This document shows positions 34,908 through 44,000 of a stretch of 64,000 nt of DNA, piece by piece (the first letter of the stretch is position 1; every line of letters starts with the position of its first letter). The stretch lies in assembly GCF_026151205.1 (NCBI RefSeq), contig NC_087078.1, positions 7,828,675 to 7,892,674 of the forward strand. Direction: 5' to 3'. Below the pieces are notes generated by a model. That model searched no databases. It was not told the DNA's origin and was given only the letters and a program-made list of their open reading frames with translations. The DNA comes from Bolinopsis microptera (lineage: Eukaryota; Ctenophora; Tentaculata; Lobata; Bolinopsidae). The translations under genes and the position numbers were made by a program.

Positions 34908-36358
34908 ATGTTAAGACAGACACTCTCCAGACTGGGTGTTTGGACTTCAGTTACAGTTCCAGTTTTAGCTTCAGGAGCACTACCCACTCTTAGCTGTACT
35001 TGTCATCGGTATGTTGGCACTAAAGCAGGCAAAGCAAAGTTCGCTATGGACGTGGTAAGCTTGTTATGATAGTTTTACCTAATTTCTGGCCCCTTTTTAA
35101 GTCAATTATGTTTGAAACGTCTGAGAATAACTCGAGCACGATTTATTATATTTCACGTTTTGCCATTACAGGTGGAGTTTGACCCAAGTGAAATCAAAGC
35201 TAAGATTCCACCCCAAGAACCCTACACGGAAAGAGAAGCCGCTACAAGATCAGATTCTAAGTACGACCGAGTAAATCCTCACTTATTCGTAAAGCACAGA
35301 GAAAGTTTGGATCCGAGGCGCTACACGGCCGATGTCGAACAACTGGAAAAGTCTGCCCTGAGGGTAAGTTCTGGTGAATATTTAATACAATAATAGGGAT
35401 CTCGCTTATTATACCAAGGCCGGATCTGTCTGTGGTATCTCCATGGATCATAATAATTCTTAGTTACGTACGTTACAGCCAATAAATGTTCCATACTCTT
35501 CCCATTCCTTCTCTCTTAATACCACAACTAACTTTGAGTCCCCCAGCCGGAGATAGACCCAGCAGGGGAGCGGTATGTAAGCAGGCTGGTACTCTCCATG
35601 AAGGCCAGCTGTTACAGTACGCTGAGAAGTTACTTTATATACTCTCACTTCACTGCTGAGTGTCTTGATATCCAGTCTACCATGGAACCTGGCAAACTTG
35701 TCACAGGGTACGTGTGGTGTTTGTAGCTTTAACAAGAAATACATTAGGACGAAAATATGGGAATTGGTTGATTTCCAAGGTGATAATGATATCAGGATTT
35801 TCTATTGAAATTGTATGCTTGGCACATTTAGTTACAGTCATCCGTTACAGAGTGTACACAGTGAACAAGTCGCCAGTAGTACACGGTAAACACAAGGACC
35901 GGTTTAAAAGAGACCTGTGGAACCGGAAACTGATCCTACACGATATCTCCGGTACTACTGCTGATGTGTATCTTAGTTACGTTCAGAGGAACATACCCGC
36001 AGGTTGGAATTGTTTTTTATCTGTCGTTTTTTGTTGTTATTATGACCAATTGTTACAGTGGTTATAACAAATCGTTTCAATAGAAGGTTAAAATGCAGCT
36101 TGCAAATACAAGTCAATTTAATTGTGTTAAATTCAGTATTATAAATATTTGCATCGTCGATTCCAATAGCTAACAATACGCCTCCCTTCTGCAGGTGTCA
36201 CCATGGCAATAACAGAAGAACGGTTAACAGAAATACCCCTGGAGTTTGTCAAAAGTTTCTACTCTGAAACAAACGACCAAGTTAAACAGGAAGTCGGAAA
36301 TGAGTTTGACAGCTTAAGAAGTTTGGTCAATGACGATGGTTTCGAAGAACCCGGCTAA
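34908..36358 (+). CDS. MRPS10: Mitochondrial small ribosomal subunit protein uS10m
   Basis: Exons 34908-35054, 35172-35363, 35547-35707, 35851-36002 and 36195-36358 give 271 residues with matching phases. The protein belongs to the head of the mitoribosome small subunit. The N-terminal about 40 residues are presequence-like. The S10 fold lies at about residues 115-240. Its C-terminal part, ISGTTADVYLSYVQRNIPAG then VTMAITEERLTEIP, is the clearest uS10m signature. Exon 4 is anchored by the phase-correct acceptor TTACAG at 35850. The start lies 2 bases after an acceptor-like TTCTCTAG. The next gene, MRPL48, has the same fold. Confidence 0.85.
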
Positions 36359-36765
36359 GATCATCAATCGTCCCAAATTGCGAAAAGAATGTCTTGGTGA
36401 TGGTGCGATGTGTCAATGATATAAACCCTTATGACTTCAGAATTTGCAGATGTTCGAAATGTATGTACAAATGAACCTCATTTTATGGTTTGAGGAAGAG
36501 ATTCCATGTGAATGAATCTTATGTGAAAAACTGTTATGTTAATACCGATTACCCCTTTTTCAATTTCAACTGTTTAGTTTATGAGCTTGTAATATTGTTA
36601 ACATGTTTGATTATTTGATAATGGTTTTTGAAAGTCTCTGATATTCTCACTTCAAGTTTACAGTGATTCCAATGCATGATATTAAATGTTTCCGACAGTT
36701 TTAATAACGATTTTTGTTCTTATATTAATCTTCCTCTTTTAAACTCCTCTCTTTTCAATAGGACG

Positions 36766-37341
36766 ATGTTACGAAACCTAACCAAGCGAATGTGTCCCCT
36801 CACCCTGTCTCACTCCCGCTCCCTCTCCGATAGAACCGAGATAGCATACGAGACAAACTTTGATGCACCCTCACTCCGCTTAGCACTCCACTTCCACATC
36901 TCCGGTCATGACGACACCGCACTGGAGCGGTTCATAAAGCACACCTCCACCTACTGCAAACAGGTGGGGTACAATGTGGACGGCAGGGTGGCTCTCCCCA
37001 CCACTGTTCAGAAAATAGCAATCAAGAAACCGCCCAACAAGTTCTCCAGGCGACTAGACGAGACTATCTACCTGAAAACACACCGTCGGATTATCCGGAT
37101 TAGTAATGTTCCGGGAACGGAGGTGGATATTGTTCTGGATACTGTTAACAGGACGATACCTCCGGGAGCGAAGATGACGGTTCATGACGACAAGACTGAG
37201 CCGCTGTCAGAGGAGTTGTTGAGGTTGCTGAAAGGGGGGCAGAAAATGCAGAATGTTAATAAATTTACAGGTGTAAATCCTGTTTTACATAGATGGATTA
37301 ATGTTAACTTTGAATCCAAAATAAATGACCCGGTTGACTGA
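36766..37341 (+). CDS. MRPL48: Mitochondrial large ribosomal subunit protein mL48 (S10 fold)
   Basis: Single exon, 191 residues. After a presequence-like MLRNLTKRMCPLTLSHSR, an S10-type fold spans about residues 45-150: LALHFHISGHDDTALERF, VALPTTVQKIAI, IYLKTHRRIIRISNVPG and VNRTIPPGAKMTVH. The LPT segment and the xxTHxRxxxIS block fit mL48 better than uS10m. It is a metazoan mitoribosome large-subunit protein related in fold to uS10. The chosen ATG follows an acceptor-like TTCAATAG by 4 bases; the more upstream in-frame ATG at 36676 lies before that acceptor. Gap to MRPS10 is 407 bp. Confidence 0.82.
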   Translation: MLRNLTKRMCPLTLSHSRSLSDRTEIAYETNFDAPSLRLALHFHISGHDDTALERFIKHTSTYCKQVGYNVDGRVALPTTVQKIAIKKPPNKFSRRLDETIYLKTHRRIIRISNVPGTEVDIVLDTVNRTIPPGAKMTVHDDKTEPLSEELLRLLKGGQKMQNVNKFTGVNPVLHRWINVNFESKINDPVD

Positions 37342-37781
37342 ATAATGTCCTGTTCAAGGTCGTGAGATTGTACAATCGAATCTGTTTATGTTTGAAAGTG
37401 TGAAGATGTTGGGCTGTCCTGGGTACTTCTTCTGTGACCCTCCAGTATCCTGAATTGAACTCTGTTTATTCTTGGCCACCCTGTATATTTAATTAGCGAT
37501 CCTAATGATTTCGCTGTTTGTAAATTATTACTCTTTGTATTTTGATGTTATTTACTGATGTTGTTTCTGGTCCTTGTCAATGTACATTTTGAATTTTAAG
37601 TGCCCTAAATAACATACATTTTCAGGGTGTCAACCCATTTATTTGACTAGTCATATTCATAAACGATTTATTATTGCTTCTAAATTCCCCCGATTTGAGA
37701 ATCGGGTATCTAAAACTTCATTCCCTCATTTTGACGTTTTATTGTTAATTAATCCAAATGTTCTTATTTAGCCAAGAGACG

Positions 37782-38379
37782 ATGGTCAAATCAGTGCAAG
37801 TGTTTGGTCGCAAGAAGACCGCCACGGCAGTGGCATACACCAAAGAAGGAAATGGTATGATCAAAGTAAACGGAGTACCTATCGATCTTCTGGAACCTTC
37901 TGCCCTCAGATACAAAGTGTTGGAGCCCGTCCTACTTCTCGGAAAGAAGAGATTCGAGGGTGTCGACATCAGGATCAGAGTCCGAGGTTCGTCTTTCTTT
38001 CAAATTCCATCAAATAAATTATGTCTTGATTGAATGTCAGTATTGTTAAGAAACGGATTTTTGCACATATGTGATTGTGATCCATCGTAGTTTGTCATTA
38101 AAATGTTGGTTTTATCCTGGATCTCATTTCCGCTCATTTTAACCTATCTGTTCCCCAGGTGGTGGAGCAACTGCCCGAGTGTACGCTATCCGACAGTCCA
38201 TCTCTAAATCTCTCGTAGCTTACTACCAAAAGTTCGTGGACGAAACATCGAAGAAAGAGATCAAAGATATCCTTCTGAATTACGATAAGTCTATGTTGGT
38301 GGCCGATCCCAGAAGATGCGAACCCAAGAAATTCGGAGGTCCAGGTGCCCGTGCCAAATACCAGAAATCTTATCGTTAA
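37782..38379 (+). CDS. RPS16: 40S ribosomal protein uS9 (RPS16)
   Basis: Exons 37782-37986 and 38159-38379 give 141 residues. The protein is a small-subunit head component near the decoding site. [15 protein letters not shown] opens the fold, [20 protein letters not shown] spans the exon junction, and the conserved C-terminal tail ends [13 protein letters not shown], reaching toward the P-site tRNA. The ATG follows an acceptor-like TTATTTAG by 10 bases, so a native TOP-type 5' end would be replaced if trans-splicing occurs. Confidence 0.97.
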
Positions 38380-38618
38380 ATGTATTTATTTTTTAATTTT
38401 ATTATACGACCATCCACTTTGTCTCACTGAATCATTCGAATTAATGTTTCAAGGAATCTTGTAATCAATTTTGTACAATTTTTGGCAATATTTTTCATTC
38501 TCAATGCAGAATTCATTTTCAATGCAGAAAAATTCGTAACCACTTGTCTAATGTACTGCATAATTAATTTGACAGATTTGTTTCTTAAACTAACAAAGCA
38601 ACCTTCCTATAGCAAGTC

Positions 38619-40685
38619 ATGAGCAAAAGGCCACTGGAAAGCTCCGAATTAGAGCTGGCCTCCGAACTACCTCTCACCGCCCTGGAAACCTTGGACGCTC
38701 TGGACTCAGTGGAGCATTTCTCCTTGGAATCAGGCGATGATAGTGAAGACGAAGACTTTGACTTCGGGGAAAATGACTACCGTGAAGCCTTGCCCGGGGA
38801 GAAAATTCTAGTTCGACCTAACGATTACAATGACAGCGACTGTTCTTCCGACGAAGAGGAGATCAGAAACAGGATCGGCAACATTCCAATGGAATGGTAT
38901 GACGATTACGATCATATCGGATATGATATCCACGGAGAGAAAGTGGCTAAGACCCATAAGGAGGGAGACCAGTTGGATAAGCTTCTCGATAGGATGGATA
39001 ATCCTGACTATAGGCGAACTGTCCACAACAAACGTGAAGGAGAGGACATCGTTTTGGAGGATGACGACGTGGCTATAATTGAAAGAATTAGGAGTAACGC
39101 TTATCCAGATCTGGGATATGATCCTTATGAACCGTATGTTGACTTCTTCACCAACGAGAAGCAGTTGACCCCCCTCGTTGATACTCCAGAACCTAAGAGA
39201 AGATTCATACCCTCAAAGCACGAGCACAAGAAAGTAATGAAGATCATCAGAGCCATTAGAAACGGCTGGATCAAACCCAAGGATGACACTCCAAAGAAAC
39301 CAGTTTACTTTGATCTGTGGGCCAACAAAGAAGAACCTCAGAAACACAATCCAATGCACATCCCCGCTCCAAAACTAGCACTTCCCGGTAACGAGGAGTC
39401 TTACAATCCTCCAGCAGAGTACCTGCCAACCCAGGAGGAGAGGGACCAATGGGAGAATACTGACGAAGTGGATAGGACCCAAAACTTTTTACCTCAGAAA
39501 TATTCCTGCTTGCGTCATGTTCCTGCGTATCCTCAACTGATCAACGAGAAGTTTGATCGTTGTTTAGATCTCTACCTGTGTCCCAGAAAGATGAAGATGA
39601 AACTTAACATGAATCCAGATGACCTGTTGCCCAAACTTCCGAAACCCAAGGACCTCAAACCTTTCCCCTCGACCAAGGCAGTAAAATTCAGCGACCACGA
39701 AGGCCACGTTTACTCCATCGACTCCAACAAATCTGGCGAGTTCATTGTTTCTGGGGGAGAAGACAAGATGCTGAGAATCTGGGAGAGCTCGACTGGGCGG
39801 GTACTAAACAAGATAGCGTTACCAGACACCATCACCAGCGTGAAATGGAACAAGGTCCACAGCATGGTAGCGGCAGCTTGTGGTAACACTGTGTACCTCC
39901 TTAACCCTGGTTTAGGGGACAGAGTGGTGGTGGAGTCCACCAACAAACTTCTCCAGGGACTTACTGATATCAAAGAGTTGGATCACTGTCGGTGGTATCC
40001 GCTCGGTAATGATAAGGATGGGTTGAGGGCTAAACTTGTCCACAATCATGACATCAATAATATCACGTGGCATAACAACGGTAACTACCTGGCTGTCACC
40101 ATGAGAGACAGTCAGTCCTGTCCCGTTCTCATCCACAACGTCGCCAAAAACTCAAGTCAGAAACCCTTTAACAAATCAAAAGGTCAGATCCAACAAGTCG
40201 AGTTTCACCCCAGCAAACCGTTCTTCTACGTTCTATCCCAGCGATATGTCAGAGTTTATAACCTGGTTAAGCAAGCCATGGTTAGAAAGCTAATCTGCAG
40301 TGTAAAGTGGGCGTCCTGTATGGCTATTCATCCTAAGGGGGATAACCTCATTGTGGGTAGTTACGACAAGGCCCTGGTCTGGTTTGATATGGACTTGTCA
40401 GTGAAACCCTACAAAAGTTTACAGCAGCACAAGAAAGCTATCAGAGACGTTTCATTTCATCCCCGATATCCTCTGTACGCTTCAAGTTCAGATGATTGTT
40501 CAACTATTATAACCCACAGTATGGTTTATAATGACCTCGTTAAAAACCCGTTAGTAGTACCGGTGAAAGTGCTGAGAGGACACAAAGTTACTACTAAGTA
40601 TGGGGTGCTGTGCAATGTTTTCCATCCTCAGCAACCCTGGATTTATACCGGTGGTGCTGACGGTGATATTTGGCTTTTTGTGTGA
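38619..40685 (+). CDS. BOP1: Ribosome biogenesis protein BOP1, intronless
   Basis: 688 residues in one exon. BOP1 forms the PeBoW complex with PES1 and WDR12 and is needed for 27S/32S pre-rRNA processing and 60S maturation in the nucleolus. The N-terminus is acidic (about 36-82). The BOP1NT domain follows (about 100-345, with IPMEWYDDYDHIGYD, PYVDFFT and FDRCLDLYLCPRKMKM). The C-terminal beta-propeller starts near 365 (GHVYSIDSNKSGEFIVSGGE) and ends GGADGDIWLFV. The start follows an acceptor-like CTTCCTATAG by 6 bases. No introns, in contrast to its neighbours. A possible AATAAA lies near 41020. Confidence 0.96.
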   Translation: MSKRPLESSELELASELPLTALETLDALDSVEHFSLESGDDSEDEDFDFGENDYREALPGEKILVRPNDYNDSDCSSDEEEIRNRIGNIPMEWYDDYDHIGYDIHGEKVAKTHKEGDQLDKLLDRMDNPDYRRTVHNKREGEDIVLEDDDVAIIERIRSNAYPDLGYDPYEPYVDFFTNEKQLTPLVDTPEPKRRFIPSKHEHKKVMKIIRAIRNGWIKPKDDTPKKPVYFDLWANKEEPQKHNPMHIPAPKLALPGNEESYNPPAEYLPTQEERDQWENTDEVDRTQNFLPQKYSCLRHVPAYPQLINEKFDRCLDLYLCPRKMKMKLNMNPDDLLPKLPKPKDLKPFPSTKAVKFSDHEGHVYSIDSNKSGEFIVSGGEDKMLRIWESSTGRVLNKIALPDTITSVKWNKVHSMVAAACGNTVYLLNPGLGDRVVVESTNKLLQGLTDIKELDHCRWYPLGNDKDGLRAKLVHNHDINNITWHNNGNYLAVTMRDSQSCPVLIHNVAKNSSQKPFNKSKGQIQQVEFHPSKPFFYVLSQRYVRVYNLVKQAMVRKLICSVKWASCMAIHPKGDNLIVGSYDKALVWFDMDLSVKPYKSLQQHKKAIRDVSFHPRYPLYASSSDDCSTIITHSMVYNDLVKNPLVVPVKVLRGHKVTTKYGVLCNVFHPQQPWIYTGGADGDIWLFV

Positions 40686-41092
40686 GGGAGGTTTTAGTCG
40701 TTTAGGTCTGGTTTTAATATTTGATGTCCGTACTTTAAAGAATTCTTCAGTTATGGACATGGTACGTGATAAAAGATGACAGTGGTTGGGTAAATTATTC
40801 TTAGATTCTAGATGATGGTATGTTATGTTCGAAGAAAAGCGTGTAAACTTGACGTATCTTTTTATAATTTATTGAGATTTTTGCTTTTAACATACCACAC
40901 AATTATTATTACTGTCCTTGGAGAACATTACTATCAATTTAATTTCGTCTTCGTTTGATATGAGAGAAATTTTACGAAGATCATCAGAAAAAAAGCTAAC
41001 TATGAACATTTGTGTTCGAAATAAAAAATACCTTCAATGTCATGGAATTTTGTGTAAAGTTTGATATTATTTTAACTTTTCATGTCCTTAGC

Positions 41093-44000
41093 ATGAGATC
41101 TATTTCCCGTTTAGCTCGACTACAATCCAGATCCTCCTACCTTACTGTTCCCTCTCCTGTTGAAAACAGGATCTGTTACCAAGAAAACAGACTATGTTCC
41201 CTACAAAACACGACGGTATCACGTCCGCCTTATCGTTCATTTGTATCTGGGTTTTCTGGAAGTACGTCTATTCCGGAAGATGAACAGAAGTCTGTTAGAG
41301 TGGCAATCATAGGGTCACCAAATGTAGGTTTGTACTGTTAATATCTTGATTTAACTAGCACTAACATACTTTCTAATTCTTTCTTTGGTGACTTTTGTAC
41401 TCTTTCGTAAACTATGTTCTGCTGATTTTGGATTGGTGTCTAATAGTTGGTGATTTTTAACGAAGTTATCCCATTACATTTTACTCGTCTTATCAACTCT
41501 TCTCTCCCAGGAAAGTCAACACTGCTGAACTCCCTGATGCAGCAGTACATTTCCCCTGTCTCCAAACTCCGTAACACCACCATGGGGGAAGTACTCGGTG
41601 TTATCACCCAGGACGATACTCAGGTCGTCTTCGTCGATACACCAGGTTTGTTTTAGTCCTACACATAGTACTCCTAGCATGCACCGAGACATGGCAGATA
41701 ATGATACGTTTAAAGCATATTTAGCCGTAGTTTAATTTCAATTTTGTCTTTTTTAATTTTCTATTTTGTCTTTGCGTCCTTTGGCCTTGACCCCTAGTTA
41801 TAGTCTTGCTTCAGTAGGATACATACAACGTAAGCTATCACCAGCTAGGACCACTACTCCCGTTCTATTTACCTGTTGAAGCTCAGGTCTACTACCGGGT
41901 GAGTTCAAAACACGACACCAGAAGCCGTTAATGAAGGAGTACTACCACAAATCACTGACAACAATACAGGACTCCTTACTAGAGGCTGACGTGGCTCTCT
42001 TCATGTTTGATTGCTCCTTGTCCCTCTACAGACTGTTCATCACGGCGGATTTAGAGGATGTTATTGAGAGCATTCCTGATATTCCTAAAATACTGGTACT
42101 CAACAAGGTACACTTGTCATTACTTTTGTAAAATTATGAAACAGACAACGTTGAAGTCAATTTTTAAATAATTAACAGGGTCGGTAAAACCATTCATTTA
42201 GTTCCTTCAATTATCACTCAATACTATATTAATTCATTAATAGTAATAGTATTATTCAGAGAATACCCTAGATTTAACCATTCAGAAGCGCTAATCACTA
42301 CTGTTCGTGTAGTGACGATTGATTCTCTCAGATCGACAAAGCGCGAGAAGGAGAGAAGATTGATTGCATAGTGGAACAGCTCACAACCCCCAGACCCCCC
42401 TTTCTTGTTCCCGAAATAGCTATGAGATCTGATATCAACCCTTCCCTTCTTGGATTACAATACGAGGATGATTTCAGAGATGGCAGAGAATTTGATGAGG
42501 TAAGTATTTTCCAGTGTTAGAAAACTGAGATTTCTTGATCATCTACTCATACTTTAATGCTCTACTGATAGTATCACGCGAAGACTGTGTAACTGTAATA
42601 AGGCAATATTGAACATGGCTTGGAGTTTTCAGCGTGACAATTTTAAACTTTTCCCCATACTACCGTCTACCGAACTCTTTAGTTAAAAAGAGCTGGGTTT
42701 TCAGTAGGTAACTGTAAGCTGTTACCCGGGTAACTAAACTCTGTGTCTCACACAGATAGTGACACTGAGTGCTCTACAAGGTACACATGTCAACTACATA
42801 TGGTACACAATAAGACAGCTGGCCGTGCACCGTCCCTGGCAGTACGGTCCCGATGTTGTCTCTCCTGATGATATTGAGAGTGTTGTAACCACTATCGTCC
42901 GGGCTGAGGTCAGTTTTAGCTTATTTGTTTGTTTATTGGGTGTCTTTTTTTGGTGAACTAGATGCGTTCAAAATCTTTGGTATTTAGGTTGGCCAAACAT
43001 CTGATTTAACAATTTTATACGATAAGAAACTTTATTAGTAGTTTATTTAGACGGTTCCTTTTACCTTGACATCTTAGATTTTGAAGAAGGCAGGCTATCA
43101 TCTAGCGTACGATTTGGATCACAAGTTTATCGGGTACAAAGAAGAAGCAGATAAGCTGACCATCGAATTCGCCATTTTCAGAGTGAGTGTATTTCACTAT
43201 TGATACGAATTTTCCTCGCGATTAAACTAAAAACCCTAAAAACTCGTAGCGTTTAATGCATATATGGAATATGATACATATATTTAATTGAATACAATTT
43301 TTTATTTTGAAGTTAACACCGTTCTTTAAAGATCAAGTAATTGTATTATTGTAATCATTACAAAATTATCGATAATAAAAATAGTACATAGTATGTCACC
43401 TCTTATTGAGCATGCAACGAACTCATCGATCTCAAAACAAAAATAAAACTCAAATCTAGCAAGAGCCAAGTGTCTTTTTAGCGAAGAATAAATTCAGGCT
43501 CCTTAAAATGATTGAAAAAATTAAATCCGATTAAGCCGAATGATTGAACGGTTCGTGTCCCAGAAATGTTATCTTAACCTCAGTTTTAGCGCTATTAGGC
43601 ACCTCCATTACCATCTTTTCCAGCGACTCAAATAAAAATTCCCTATCGAATGGGAATCCCATGGGTCTCTTATCAGGGTAATCAGATCCTATCTTTCCAC
43701 AAAAAGCCACGCTGCCAGAGAGATGAGCATCAGGACTTACTGCATCCTCCTTCCAATCAGTCGCCAACACGTAAAGATCAGCACTCATTCCATCAGAGGT
43801 ACCCCGGGGGACTAGCAGGTTCCTGGGCCAGCCACATCCACATCGAGCCTGAGAGTCAGAGTTCTTCCTATCTCGTATATCCTGTAGAGTTAGGGTAGGA
43901 GGAAGGAGAACTGAGGATTGCTCAGATGATCTGGTGATAGTCTGTTCTGCCCCACTGTCAATCTCTGCCACGAACCTGTCCATCTCTACAAAATCGTTCC

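Noticed and set aside
36676-36765. Upstream in-frame Met for MRPL48
   Set aside because: It lies before the acceptor TTCAATAG at 36762 and would disrupt the mitochondrial presequence; the 36766 start fits the pattern of neighbours.
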